This document shows, piece after piece, positions 49,996 through 58,733 of a stretch of DNA of 64,000 nt. The translations under genes and the position numbers were made by a program. Source of the stretch: Streptomyces griseorubiginosus. Lineage in GTDB: Bacteria > Actinomycetota > Actinomycetes > Streptomycetales > Streptomycetaceae. Each line of letters begins with the position of its first letter. Positions within the stretch are counted from its first letter, which is position 1. The stretch covers positions 576,012 through 640,011 of the forward strand of contig NZ_KQ948737.1 of assembly GCF_001514195.1 (NCBI RefSeq), given 5' to 3'. The notes under the pieces are model-generated. The model had not been told where the DNA came from and ran no database searches. It was given only the letters and a program-made list of their open reading frames with translations.

Positions 49996-50994
49996 TCAGC
50001 TCTGAGCGAGCAGCTGGAGGGTGTCGATCACGCGGTTGGAGAATCCCCACTCGTTGTCGTACCAGGCGACCACCTTCACGTGGCGGCCGTCGACGCGGGT
50101 GAGCGCCGAGTCGAAGATCGACGAGGCGGGGTTGCCCGTGATGTCGGAGGACACCAGCGGGTCCTCCGAGTACTCGAGGACGCCCGCGAGGGGCCCCTCG
50201 GCGGCGGCGCGGTAGGCCGCGAGCACGTCCTCGCGGGTCACGTCGCGGGCAACGGTGGTGTTGAGCTCGACGATCGAGCCGACCGGCACCGGGACCCGGA
50301 TCGCGTCGCCGGACAGCTTGCCGTCCAGGTTGGGCAGCACCAGGCCGATCGCCTTGGCGGCACCCGTGGTGGTCGGCACGATGTTGACACCGGCGGCCCG
50401 GGCGCGGCGGGCATCGCGGTGCGGGCCGTCCTGGAGGTTCTGCTCCTGGGTGTAGGCGTGCACCGTCGTCATGAAGCCGTGCTCGATCCCGGCCAGTTCG
50501 TCGAGCACCGAGGCCAGCGGGGCGAGCGCGTTGGTCGTGCAGGAGGCGTTGGAGACGATCGTGTGCAGGTCCGGGTCGTAGGCGTCGGTGTTGACGCCGT
50601 AGGCGAGGGTGACGTCGGCGCCGTCCGAGGGCGCGCTGACGAGGACCTTGCGCGCGCCCGCGTCGAGGTGGGCGCGGGCGGCCTTGGCCGAGGTGAAGCG
50701 CCCGGTGGCCTCCAGCACGATGTCGACGCCGAGTTCGGCCCACGGCAGCTGCGCCGGCTCACGCTCGGCGAGGACGGTGATCCGGCGGCCGTCGACGACC
50801 AGGGTGTTCCCGTCGACGGTGACCGGACGGCCGAGCCGGCCGGCCGTGCTGTCGAAGGCGAGCAGCCTCGCGAGGGTGGCGGGCTCGGTGAGGTCGTTGA
50901 CGGCGACGATCTCCAGGGCGGTGTCGCGTTCGAGGAGCGCGCGCAGCACATTGCGTCCGATGCGGCCGAATCCGTTGATGGCGATGCGAGTCAT
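49996..50994 (-). CDS. gap: Glyceraldehyde-3-phosphate dehydrogenase
   Basis: 332 aa. TRIAINGFGRIGRNVLRALL opens the NAD domain, the catalytic Cys is C152 in SNASCTTN, and WYDNEWGFSNRVIDT closes the enzyme. Converts glyceraldehyde 3-phosphate to 1,3-bisphosphoglycerate. ATG 50994 with GGGAAGGG upstream is preferred over the frame start at 51066. It sits alone behind an AraC-family gene; Streptomyces often have more than one gap gene, and this isolated copy is likely the accessory one. Confidence 0.95.
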   Translation of the reverse strand: MTRIAINGFGRIGRNVLRALLERDTALEIVAVNDLTEPATLARLLAFDSTAGRLGRPVTVDGNTLVVDGRRITVLAEREPAQLPWAELGVDIVLEATGRFTSAKAARAHLDAGARKVLVSAPSDGADVTLAYGVNTDAYDPDLHTIVSNASCTTNALAPLASVLDELAGIEHGFMTTVHAYTQEQNLQDGPHRDARRARAAGVNIVPTTTGAAKAIGLVLPNLDGKLSGDAIRVPVPVGSIVELNTTVARDVTREDVLAAYRAAAEGPLAGVLEYSEDPLVSSDITGNPASSIFDSALTRVDGRHVKVVAWYDNEWGFSNRVIDTLQLLAQS

Positions 50995-51101
50995 GAATGG
51001 TGTCCCTTCCCTATGGCCACCAGGCTCGCGCGCGGCGTGCGCCGCTGACAGTGGCGGGATCGCCATGGTTCAAAAGGATCGCGCCAGGCCCGCGGGGAGA
51101 G

Positions 51102-52058
51102 CTATTCACCCCGGGTGAAGGTGCGCCGGTACTCGCTCGGGGTGGTGCCCAGGATCCGCTGGAAGTGCATCCGCAGGTTCGCGCCGGTCCCGAGTCCGAC
51201 ATCGGCCGCGATCTGCTCGACCCCGCGCTCCGAGCGCTCCAGCAGCTCACGGGCCCGGTCGATACGGGCCCGCATGACCCACTGCATCGGCGTGTATCCG
51301 GTCTCCTCGACGAAGCGACGGGAGAAGGTGCGCGGCGAGACGGCGGCCTGCCGGGCCATGAGGTCGAGGGTGAGGGGTTCGTCGAGCCGGCGCAGGGCCC
51401 ACTCCCGGGTGGCGGCGAAGCGCTCGCCGAGCGGCTCGGGCACGCTGCGCGGCACGTACTGGGCCTGGCCGCCGCTGCGGTAGGGGGCCGCGACCAGGCG
51501 CCGGGCCGCGTGGTTGGAGGCGGCCACGCCGAGGTCGCCGCGCAGGATGTGCAGGCACAGGTCGATGCCGGAGGCGGCGCCGGCCGAGGTCAGGACGCTG
51601 CCCTCGTCGACGAAGAGGACGTTCTCGTCGACCCGCACGTGGGGGTGTTTCGCCGCGAGCGCCCTGGTGTAGTGCCAGTGGGTCGTGGCCCGCCTGCCGT
51701 CGAGGAGTCCGGTCGCGGCCAGCGCGAAGGCGCCCGTGGAGATCGCGGCCAGCCGTGCGCCGCGGCCGTGGGCGGCGACCAGGGCCTCGACGACGGCCGG
51801 TGGCGGGTCCTCGCGGTCCGGGAACCGGTAGCCGGGGATGAACACGATGTCCGCCCAGCCGAGCGTGTCCAGCCCGTGGGCGACGTGGTACGACAGCCCG
51901 TCCCCGCCGCTCACCAGGCCGGGGGCCGCTCCGCACAGCCGTACCTCGTACGGCATGCTCGCCCGGGTGGTGAACACCTGTGCGGGAATCCCTACGTCCA
52001 GGGGCTTCGCGCCTTCGAGGACGAGCACGGCGACACGACGGAGGCGGGAGGCGGGCAC
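51102..52058 (-). CDS. GlxA-type AraC-family transcription regulator
   Basis: 318 aa. The N-terminal DJ-1/PfpI-like domain (RRVAVLVLEGAKPLDVGIPAQVF, AISTGAFALAATGLLDG, with Ser where active DJ-1 enzymes have Cys) is followed by two helix-turn-helix units (LTLDLMARQAAVSPRTFSRRF and GVEQIAADVGLGTGANLRMHF). A non-catalytic sensor and DNA-binding activator is expected. Lies 107 nt before gap on the same strand and 20 nt after the OsmC gene, either of which could be a target. Confidence 0.9.
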   Translation of the reverse strand: MPASRLRRVAVLVLEGAKPLDVGIPAQVFTTRASMPYEVRLCGAAPGLVSGGDGLSYHVAHGLDTLGWADIVFIPGYRFPDREDPPPAVVEALVAAHGRGARLAAISTGAFALAATGLLDGRRATTHWHYTRALAAKHPHVRVDENVLFVDEGSVLTSAGAASGIDLCLHILRGDLGVAASNHAARRLVAAPYRSGGQAQYVPRSVPEPLGERFAATREWALRRLDEPLTLDLMARQAAVSPRTFSRRFVEETGYTPMQWVMRARIDRARELLERSERGVEQIAADVGLGTGANLRMHFQRILGTTPSEYRRTFTRGE

Positions 52059-52078
52059 GGGGACAGGGTACGCAGCGG

Positions 52079-52507
52079 TCAGGCGTCCTGGACCGTGGCG
52101 GTGACGGGCGTGCCGATCTCGACCGTGCGGCTGACCGTGCAGAGCCGGTCGTGGGAGGTCTTCACCGCGCGGGGCAGGATCGTCCGGGCCCGCTCGGCGC
52201 CCTCGCCGTCCGGGAAGGCGACGGTGAAGGTGACCGTGAGGTCGGTCAGCCGGTTGCCGAGCTCGTCGTCGACCTTGTTGCCCGCCACCTGGACGGTGAA
52301 GGTGGCGGGTTCGGCGTGACGGCTGGTGGCGAGGTCGACGTCCACGGCCGTGCAGCCACCGAGCGCGGCGAGCAGCAGTTCGACCGGGGTGAACTCGTCG
52401 TCGGAACCGGTACCGAAGACGATCGTGCCGCCGCGTGCGTTGGTGGCGACGTAGTGCCCGGCCCCGGTGCGCTCGACGCTGACGGACCGCAGAGAGTTTT
52501 CGCTCAT
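52079..52507 (-). CDS. OsmC-family peroxiredoxin-like protein
   Basis: 142 aa. ATNARGGTIVFGTG, PVELLLAALGGCTAVDVDL (first Cys) and SHDRLCTVSRTVE (second Cys) are the OsmC/Ohr hallmarks; the two cysteines reduce organic hydroperoxides with dithiols. ATG 52507 is the last in-frame start before the domain; upstream frame is within a GC repeat. Followed after 20 nt by the GlxA-type regulator. Confidence 0.9.
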   Translation of the reverse strand: MSENSLRSVSVERTGAGHYVATNARGGTIVFGTGSDDEFTPVELLLAALGGCTAVDVDLATSRHAEPATFTVQVAGNKVDDELGNRLTDLTVTFTVAFPDGEGAERARTILPRAVKTSHDRLCTVSRTVEIGTPVTATVQDA

Positions 52508-52521
52508 ACCGAGGACATTAG

Positions 52522-52679
52522 CGCCGGGTGCATCGCGGACCCGGGGCGGCGGGTGCGTCGCGGGGCCCGGGGCGCCGGGTGCGTCGCGGGTCCCGGGGTG
52601 CTGGGCGCCTCGGAGGTCTGGAGGGGGCGGGGGGCTCACGGGTCGGGTGCCTCGCGGGTCGGGTGCCTCGCGGGTCGGG
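52522..52679. repeat. Two tandem repeats: 25-26 bp x3 and 16 bp x2.5
   Basis: Copies of CGCCGGGTGCGTCGCGG followed by (A/G/T)CCCGGGG start at 52522, 52547 and 52573. CGGGTCGGGTGCCTCG starts at 52639 and 52655 with a half copy to 52679. Both lie between the TPR protein stop and the OsmC start, so they hold the OsmC promoter or the TPR 3' end. Confidence 0.75.
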
Positions 52680-52694
52680 AGATCATTGGGAGGC

Positions 52695-54353
52695 TTAGCC
52701 GCAGCAGTCCCTCTCCGTCCGGCAGAAGCAGGATGCCTCGATGGGGACGTCGGCCAGGGCGGTGGTAGTGCGTAGTTGGTGGGCCACGAGTTGTGCCTCC
52801 GCGTTCTTTCCGGCACGGGTCAGGCACTCGTGGAGGCCGCGCAACGCCCAGACGTTGCCCGGGTGTTGGAGTGGCCGCGGGAGGGTGTCGTCGAGGCCGA
52901 GGTCGGCACGGTAGACGGCTTCCGCCTCGGCCACCCGGCCCTGTTCCAGCAGGAGGGCGCCGTAGGCGTGCCGGGTGGGCTGCATCCAGCCCCAGGGTTC
53001 GTCGTAGGGGAGGTTGTCGTCCAGGTCGATCGACCGGGCGAGGGCCGCGAAGGCGGTGTCGAACTCACCCTTGCGGTAGGCGAGTTCGCCGTCCAGCATG
53101 GCCGAGGCGATGGCGAGGATGTCGGCGCAGGTGTTGTTGAAGAGCATCCGGGTCTCGGGGACCCGGGCGACCGCCGCCCGGAACAGGGTCCGTTCGGCCT
53201 CCGCCTCGGTGACGCGCCCGAGGGCGGACAGGGCGACTCCGCGGGCGTAGTGGAGCATCGCCGTGGTCACGCAGTACAGCCGCGGGTCTTTAGGCAGCGG
53301 CAGGTCCAGGATGTCGGTCCAGCGGCCGAAGCGGACCAGGACGTGGACGCGCATCGCGAGGAAGCCCTCCAGCCAGTCGGCCATGGGCGGGCTCTCGACC
53401 CGCAGCAGTTCCTCCGGGATCGAGGCCTCCAGCTGCGCCGCCGTCTCCAAGGCCACCTGCGACTGCCCGAGGAACATCGCGCCGTAGATCTTGAAGTGGT
53501 AGTTGTGCGAGCGGTAGAGCGTGTAGAAGTTCAGCGCGCCCGCCCGGGCCCGCACCTTCTCGTCGGCGGCGATCGCCGCGCTGTTGTCGGACACCACCCG
53601 CCGGTAGTCGCCGCAGAGCACCTCCAGATGGGAGGGCATGTGCAGGAGGTGTCCCGCGTCGGGCACCAGGCCGCGCAGCCGGTCCGCCGCGGTCAGCGCC
53701 AGTTCGGGCGTGGGCGACATCTCCATCAGGTGGACGTACAGATGCAGGACGCCGGGGTGGTCGCGTCCGGTGGCGCTCGCGAGCGCCCGTTCCAGGACGG
53801 CCCGGGCCTCGCGGGTGCGCGCGCCGAGGGCGGGTTCGCCGGTGCGCAGGTCCCACAGCTGCCAGGGCGTGAGGTTCATCAGCGCGTCCGCGTACAGGGC
53901 GGCCACGTCCGCGTCGTCCGGGGCGAGCTCGTGGACGGCACGCATGGCGTCGGCGTACGGCGGGTTCCACACCGTGCAGTCCTCGGCGGGCCTGGCCTGT
54001 GGGTAGCGGGCGCGCAGGGCGCCGATCAGGGCCCGCTCCACCGGGGTGGCCCTGGCGGCCGCCTTCTCGTGCGCCGATTCGACGGCCAGGTGGGTGCGTT
54101 CGACGGTCCGGGCCAGGTCGCGGGCGTCGAAGAACTCCCAGGGCTTGTTGTAGTTCGGGCCCAGCGCGTAGGCGATGCCCCAGTGGGCCATCGCGCAGTC
54201 CGGATCGGCGGCGGCCGCCTTCTCGAAGCAGGCCACGGCCTCCTCGTGGTGGAAGGCGTACGTCCACACCAGGCCCCGGTCGAACCAGAGTTGGGCCTCG
54301 GCGGATTCGGTGGTGACGGGTCGGCCGTGGGAGCCGAGGTCGTAGTACTCCAT
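52695..54353 (-). CDS. TPR-repeat protein with Cys-rich C-terminus
   Basis: 552 aa, probably cytoplasmic (no signal peptide). Several helical repeats have TPR character: AVACFEKAAAADPDCAMAHWG, AFAALARSIDLDDN and VAEAEAVYRADLGLDD. The middle part contains HMPSHLEVLCGDYRRVV and a YRSHNYHFKIYGAMFLGQ segment seen in uncharacterised actinobacterial TPR proteins. The end is SCFCRTERDCCG, five cysteines in 12 residues, which could bind metal. ATG 54353 is the first start next to the domain; longer frames are Arg-rich noise. Confidence 0.85.
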   Translation of the reverse strand: MEYYDLGSHGRPVTTESAEAQLWFDRGLVWTYAFHHEEAVACFEKAAAADPDCAMAHWGIAYALGPNYNKPWEFFDARDLARTVERTHLAVESAHEKAAARATPVERALIGALRARYPQARPAEDCTVWNPPYADAMRAVHELAPDDADVAALYADALMNLTPWQLWDLRTGEPALGARTREARAVLERALASATGRDHPGVLHLYVHLMEMSPTPELALTAADRLRGLVPDAGHLLHMPSHLEVLCGDYRRVVSDNSAAIAADEKVRARAGALNFYTLYRSHNYHFKIYGAMFLGQSQVALETAAQLEASIPEELLRVESPPMADWLEGFLAMRVHVLVRFGRWTDILDLPLPKDPRLYCVTTAMLHYARGVALSALGRVTEAEAERTLFRAAVARVPETRMLFNNTCADILAIASAMLDGELAYRKGEFDTAFAALARSIDLDDNLPYDEPWGWMQPTRHAYGALLLEQGRVAEAEAVYRADLGLDDTLPRPLQHPGNVWALRGLHECLTRAGKNAEAQLVAHQLRTTTALADVPIEASCFCRTERDCCG

Positions 54354-54878
54354 CGCCACTGCCGCTCCTCGCACCGCTGACCTCGCACCACTGACCGGGC
54401 CGTACGGGAGTCGATTCTGCCCGAGGAAGGGGCTTTCGGACCCGTGGGAGCGGATCTGTCCCCCGAACGAACGCAGGCGCCGGGACGGGTCGAGGCGGGT
54501 CGGCTGAGCCGGGCGGAGGGCTGACTGACCGGGAGAAGGCTGAGCCGGGGAGGGCTGAGCCTTTACACACGGAAGATCCTCAGCAAGCTGCTCCAGAACC
54601 CCTTCCTGGCCGGCTCCGGCGCCACGGGGGGGCGAGGAACACGCTGTCGAGCGGGACTCGGCCGTCGTCGAGGGCAGCCCCGGGGCCCAGCGGTGGCGGT
54701 CGCGGGGCGAAGAGGGTGCCGGGTCAGCGGTGGCGGAAGAGGCTCGCGCATGGGGCATCCGGCCGCACCCGTCGCGGCCGCGCCGTGAGCATCCCTGTCC
54801 GTCTCCCGTCCGTCTCCCTGTCCGTCTCCCTGTCCGTCTCCCTGTGAGGTCCGGACGGTACGGTCCGGGGGCGGTGGT
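54354..54878. other. Intergenic region between TPR gene and cvnD
   Basis: 525 bp. Contains the promoter side of the TPR gene, loosely repeated GGCTGAGCCGGG elements around 54500-54560, a weak minus-strand ORF (54563-54751) whose end reads RKGFWSSLLRIFRV, and a 12-bp tandem repeat at 54792-54845. No feature can be assigned firmly. Confidence 0.45.
54792..54845. repeat. 12-bp tandem repeat, about 4.5 copies
   Basis: Unit TCCCTGTCCGTC at 54792, 54804 (11 bp), 54815, 54827 and a partial copy to 54845. It lies 33 bp beyond the cvnD stop. Confidence 0.8.
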
Positions 54879-55487
54879 TCAGGCGGCGCGGTCGAGTAGA
54901 TGGCGTACGAGGGCGATCAGGGCCCGGGCGGAGGACCGCTGGTCGCGGGCGTCGCAGTAGGTGACGGGGGTGTCCGGGAGCAGGTCGAGAGCCTCGCGGA
55001 TCTCCTCCTCCTCGAAGTGGCCGGCCTGCGAGAACGTGTTGACGGCGACCGCGTACTCGAGGCCGTACTCGTCGATCAGGTCGATGACCGGGAACGTCTC
55101 CTCGAGCCGCGAGGGGTCGACCAGAAGCAGGGCACCGAGCGCGCCGCGGGCCATCTCCTCCCACAGCTCGATGAAGCGCTGCTGCCCCGGGGTGCCGAAC
55201 AGATACAGCACCAGCTCGTCGCTCAGGGTCAGCCGGCCGAAGTCCAGGGCCACGGTGGTGGTCGCCTTGTCCGGGGCCCCGCGCAGGTCGTCGATGTGCA
55301 GGGACGCCTGGGTCATCTTCTCCTCGGTGCGCAGCGGGGTGATCTCCGACAGCGACCCGATGAAGGTCGTCTTGCCCACGGCGAAATGCCCGACCACCAG
55401 GATCTTCGCAGCGGTGATCACGTCGGCGGACACGTAGATGGAGCCGTTCGCCCCGGGGTCAGCCGATGGTGAGGGTTTCGAGTCCAT
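54879..55487 (-). CDS. cvnD: Conservon GTPase CvnD
   Basis: 202 aa small GTPase-like protein. Walker A GHFAVGKTT (33-41), a switch region with DFGRL, GTPGQQRF and NTFSQAGHF. In conservons the CvnD GTPase acts with the CvnA kinase, CvnB roadblock and CvnC proteins in a membrane signalling complex. ATG 55487 follows AAAAGG; an upstream start would overlap cvnC. Here only CvnC and a small membrane peptide precede it. Confidence 0.9.
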   Translation of the reverse strand: MDSKPSPSADPGANGSIYVSADVITAAKILVVGHFAVGKTTFIGSLSEITPLRTEEKMTQASLHIDDLRGAPDKATTTVALDFGRLTLSDELVLYLFGTPGQQRFIELWEEMARGALGALLLVDPSRLEETFPVIDLIDEYGLEYAVAVNTFSQAGHFEEEEIREALDLLPDTPVTYCDARDQRSSARALIALVRHLLDRAA

Positions 55488-55537
55488 GCAGAACCTTTTC
55501 GAGTGTCGCTCGGGGGAGGTGCTGGGCGGGGGCCGGA

Positions 55538-55903
55538 TCAGCGCGGCAGGAGGTGCCCCTGCTCGCATAACTCGGTCAGCAGCGGTCGGGCCACGCCGAC
55601 GGGCAGTCCCAGGTGCCCGGCGACCCCGGCGACCTCGGCGACCGACAGACAGCCGCCCGAACAGAGCTCCCAGATCGCCCGCGCCTCAGGGCAGGCACCC
55701 AGCGGCAGGGTCCGCTCGGGCGCGGTGCACACCAGCGAGCGCAGAGCCACGGCATCCTCGGAGGGGAGACGCCGGCCCCCCGTGATAAGGGCCGCCGTGA
55801 TACGGCCCCCCGCGATACGGCTCCCCGTGATACGGCCGCCCGTGACGACGTAGGAGCGGACGAAGTCGCTGGTCACCGGAGCGTCCTCGTCCTGCCGTGT
55901 CAT
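55538..55903 (-). CDS. cvnC: Conservon protein CvnC (DUF742)
   Basis: 121 aa. FVRSYVVTGGRI opens the family, and the C-terminal winged-helix-like part has LSVAEVAGVAGHLGLPVGVARPLL and GHLLPR. The N-terminal segment repeats GGRIT, GSRIAGG, GGRITAA and ITGGR from a short DNA repeat (about 55783-55850), which lengthens the linker. The ATG overlaps the stop of the 63-aa membrane peptide gene. Confidence 0.88.
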   Translation of the reverse strand: MTRQDEDAPVTSDFVRSYVVTGGRITGSRIAGGRITAALITGGRRLPSEDAVALRSLVCTAPERTLPLGACPEARAIWELCSGGCLSVAEVAGVAGHLGLPVGVARPLLTELCEQGHLLPR

Positions 55904-56091
55904 GCGCCCACGCCCCGGTTGCGCCGGCCGCCGCAGAGCACCGAGATGCTTTCGACAGGACGGCGGAACCGGCTGCCGGTGTGGTCGACCGGCTCGGCGG
56001 GCCGGCCTGGCACGCGCATCCCCGCGAAGACCGCGGCGACGACTGCCACGAGCAGGATCCACAGGAGTGGATCTTCGAACAATGACGTCAT
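55900..56091 (-). CDS. Small membrane protein at the head of the conservon
   Basis: 63 aa from ATG 56091: MTSLFEDPLLWILLVAVVAA, one membrane helix, then a basic tail ending in RRNRGVGA. It is coupled to cvnC by a 4-nt overlap. No CvnA kinase or CvnB domain is present. It may anchor the CvnC/CvnD complex. A longer frame to 56136 exists without a ribosome site. Confidence 0.7.
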   Translation of the reverse strand: MTSLFEDPLLWILLVAVVAAVFAGMRVPGRPAEPVDHTGSRFRRPVESISVLCGGRRNRGVGA

Positions 56092-56143
56092 GAGACTCTT
56101 TTCAAGTCGCCTCGCGTCGGGAGACTGACCGCGCACCGCGCGT

Positions 56144-56155
56144 ATGACGCGTCAT
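56144..56155. promoter_or_regulatory. 12-bp perfect palindrome upstream of the conservon peptide
   Basis: ATGACGCGTCAT, 53 bp before the small membrane gene, in the divergent region with the GNAT gene. A dimer-binding site is possible. Confidence 0.4.
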
Positions 56156-56187
56156 CAGCCCACTGAAAAGTGCGATGATCTTATCAG

Positions 56188-56215
56188 TTGACCTCGGTGT
56201 CAACAGGCGTAGCAG
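56188..56215 (+). promoter_or_regulatory. Possible sigma-HrdB-type promoter for the GNAT gene
   Basis: TTGACC (56188-56193) and TAGCAG (56210-56215) with a 16-bp spacer, about 84 bp before ATG 56299. The first box lies in an AT-richer patch with a GTTGAC/GTCAAC dyad. Confidence 0.4.
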
Positions 56216-56298
56216 CCGTCACACTTGTCCCGTCTCCACGCAGGTCCCCCGGCGAAACTCGTTTGCGGCGGCGGGCCCTGTTCCGGACGCTTGGGCCC

Positions 56299-57225
56299 AT
56301 GTCCTACCTCCTGCGCGCTGCCGCGCTCACCGACGCGCCGGCCGTCACCGAGCTGCTCAACGAGATCGACCGCATCGAGATCGGGCGGCCCGAGACCGAC
56401 CTGCCCACGGTGGAGAGCGACCTCGGGCACCCCGAGATCGACCTCGACCGCGACTCCTGGCTGGCCTTCGACGGCTCACGGCTGGTGGCGTACGCCCTGG
56501 TGTGGGACGACTCCAAGGGCGAGCGCATCGACGCCGACCACTACGTCCTTCCCGACCACCAGAAGGCCGGTGAGCTGCTCCTGGAGGCGCTGGAGACCAG
56601 AGCGCTGGAGAAGGCGCGGGCCAACGGGGCCGCACGGGCCGTGATCCACCTGCACCTCAACTCGGCGCCCACGACCGACCTCGCACTGATACGGGACCGG
56701 GGCTGGAAGGCCGTACGGCGCTATCACGTGCTGGAGCGGCCGCTGCGGGCCGACGCGGACCTGCCGCCCGAGCCGCCGGCCGGCGTGCGGGTACGGCCGT
56801 GTGCCGACGAGGCGGACCGGCGGCAGGTCCACGCCCTGCACCAGGTCGGCTTCGCCGAGCACTTCGACTTCCAGCCCCGCTCCTACGAGCAGTGGCTGCA
56901 CGACATCCACGCCGACCGCATCGACTGGTCCCTGGTGTGGCTGGTCTCCACCGAAGACCTCGGGGACGTCGGCTTCCTGATCGCCCGCGACGACCGTGAG
57001 GCCATGGGCTGGATCCGCACGCTCGCCGTCAGCCGCGAGGCCCGCGGCCGGGGCCTCGGCGGTCTGCTGCTGCGCCAGGCATTCGCCGCGTTCGCGGCCC
57101 GGGGGCGCGACACCGTGGGCCTCGGCGTGGACACCGAGAACGCCACCGGCGCGCCCGAGCTGTACGCACGCAACGGAATGTCGGTCCACTACGCCGTCGA
57201 CACCTGGGAAACGGTGGTGGAGTGA
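56299..57225 (+). CDS. Double GNAT-domain acetyltransferase
   Basis: 308 aa. Two GNAT folds: an N-terminal one (YLLRAAALTDAPAVTELLN, about 1-150) with a weak acetyl-CoA loop, and a C-terminal one with IRTLAVSREARGRGLGGLLL (acetyl-CoA site), VDTENATGAPELYARNGM and YAVDTWE. This tandem form resembles MshD-like and resistance acetyltransferases, but the substrate is unknown. ATG 56299 is right before the first strand. Confidence 0.88.
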   Translation: MSYLLRAAALTDAPAVTELLNEIDRIEIGRPETDLPTVESDLGHPEIDLDRDSWLAFDGSRLVAYALVWDDSKGERIDADHYVLPDHQKAGELLLEALETRALEKARANGAARAVIHLHLNSAPTTDLALIRDRGWKAVRRYHVLERPLRADADLPPEPPAGVRVRPCADEADRRQVHALHQVGFAEHFDFQPRSYEQWLHDIHADRIDWSLVWLVSTEDLGDVGFLIARDDREAMGWIRTLAVSREARGRGLGGLLLRQAFAAFAARGRDTVGLGVDTENATGAPELYARNGMSVHYAVDTWETVVE

Positions 57226-57281
57226 TTCCCGTCGACGCGCGCTGAATTCCCGGTCAGGCCAGGCGCATTCCCACGGAACAG

Positions 57282-58445
57282 TCATGCACCCCCGCCGCGC
57301 AGCAACGCGCAGACGAAATTCTCCTCAAGGGCACGCATCTTCTTCAGCCGCGCGGCGTCGGTGGACCGAATGACCTGTGACGTGACCGAGAACGTCAGGG
57401 AACGGCGGCCGTCGGGGGTGGCCGCGATCAACTGGGTGTAGCCCAGCGTGTTGCCGGTGTGGCCCAGGACGACACCGCACCGCGTCTGGTAGCGGAAGAC
57501 GGCCAGACCCGCGGAGTTGCGGCCGGGCCCGGCGGGCTCGGAGGAGCCCTCGATCCACTGCCGCTGCTGCTCGACGACCCTGCCGCCGTAGAGCCGTCCG
57601 CTCGCGTAGCCACGGATGAAGCGGGTCATGTCGGCCGGTGTGGAGACGATCCCTCCGGAGGCCCAGACACCCGACATCCCGATGACCTCGCTGACGTCCT
57701 GCGGAGCCGCGGGCGGGTCCACGTCATAGCCGTGCAGATAGGGACTCGGCATCCGGTAGCCCTGCGGGAGGCTGGTCGACTGCAGGCCGAGGGGCCGGTA
57801 GACCAGTCTGCGCAGGAGTTCTTCGTACGTCGTCCGGGTCGCCGCCTCCGCCATGAGCGCCACGGCGATGTTGTCCGAGTTCGAGTAGCGGTACTCGCTG
57901 CCCGGCGTGAAGAGCAGGGGCTGGTCGGCGACGTAGTCGAGCAGGCGCCGGGAGTCGAACTGATGGCGCGGATCCGCCCGTAGTGCGGCGACGAAGCCGT
58001 CGCTGCGGGAGTAGTCGGGCAGACCGCTGGTGTGGTTGAGGAGTTGACGAAGAGTCACCTTGCCCCAGGCGTCGGGGAGTTGGGGAAGCCACTTGTGCAG
58101 GGTGTCGTCGAGCCGCAGGACGCGGTGGTCGACGAGTGTGAGGGCCACCGCCCCGCTGAAGGCCTTGGCCGTGCTCGCGATGCGCATGTGGTCGTCGGGC
58201 CGGGGCGCGCGCCCGGTGCGGATGTCGGCGACTCCGGCGCGTACGACACGCGTGCCGTTCTCGGTCCGCAGGACGGCGATGGCTCCGGGTGGGCCGCCCG
58301 GGCTCCGCACGAACTCGTCGAGCTGACGCTGAAGCTCGTGCCGGTCGGGCGGGTCGGTGGCGGCACCAGCCGTCGTCGAGGTGAGTGCGGCGAGGCAGAC
58401 CGCGAGGACGGACCCCGCTCGCAGACGGGTTCGGCGTGCAGACAT
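57282..58445 (-). CDS. Secreted serine hydrolase, class C beta-lactamase/D-Ala carboxypeptidase fold
   Basis: 387 aa. Signal peptide about 1-28 (LAVCLAALTSTTAGAAT). The active site has S91-x2-K94 (IASTAKAF), YSN (YRYSNSDN) and a C-terminal HTG (VLGHTGNTLG). Such Streptomyces enzymes cut D-Ala-D-Ala or act as esterases. ATG 58445 starts the signal peptide; the earlier start at 58472 is not needed. Convergent with the GNAT gene. Confidence 0.92.
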   Translation of the reverse strand: MSARRTRLRAGSVLAVCLAALTSTTAGAATDPPDRHELQRQLDEFVRSPGGPPGAIAVLRTENGTRVVRAGVADIRTGRAPRPDDHMRIASTAKAFSGAVALTLVDHRVLRLDDTLHKWLPQLPDAWGKVTLRQLLNHTSGLPDYSRSDGFVAALRADPRHQFDSRRLLDYVADQPLLFTPGSEYRYSNSDNIAVALMAEAATRTTYEELLRRLVYRPLGLQSTSLPQGYRMPSPYLHGYDVDPPAAPQDVSEVIGMSGVWASGGIVSTPADMTRFIRGYASGRLYGGRVVEQQRQWIEGSSEPAGPGRNSAGLAVFRYQTRCGVVLGHTGNTLGYTQLIAATPDGRRSLTFSVTSQVIRSTDAARLKKMRALEENFVCALLRGGGA

Positions 58446-58688
58446 GGGGGCTCCCTGGGGAGGGGACGGCATGGCCCGTCAAGCCTCACCGGGAGTGGCG
58501 TTCCCGTGCTTCCGGTACTGCTGCATACGGACCATGGGCTGGGGCACCAAGGGGTGCCGTGAATTCGCCCCGCGGGGGTCTGCGGTCTTCAGCGGTCGCT
58601 TGTTCCTCAGCTTAGTTTGCATGTACACCGACGTCTCGTCGGGAGCCTGCGGGAGGACCGCTCCTGTTCTTTTCGTGCCATCGCACGA

Positions 58689-58726
58689 GTGGGTCCCCGC
58701 CACGGGAACGCGTGGCGGGGACCCAC
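58689..58726 (-). terminator. 16-bp hairpin after the DUF1996 gene
   Basis: Perfect 16-bp arms (58689-58704 and 58711-58726) around GGAACG, 8 bp beyond the DUF1996 stop. Very stable, but without a strong T-run on the minus-strand exit side. Confidence 0.75.
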
Positions 58727-58733
58727 CCCGGTG

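Noticed and set aside
54563..54751. 62-codon minus-strand ORF ending RKGFWSSLLRIFRV
   Set aside because: The end looks amphipathic, but the rest is Pro/Arg filler, there is no ribosome site, and it overlaps other equally open frames.
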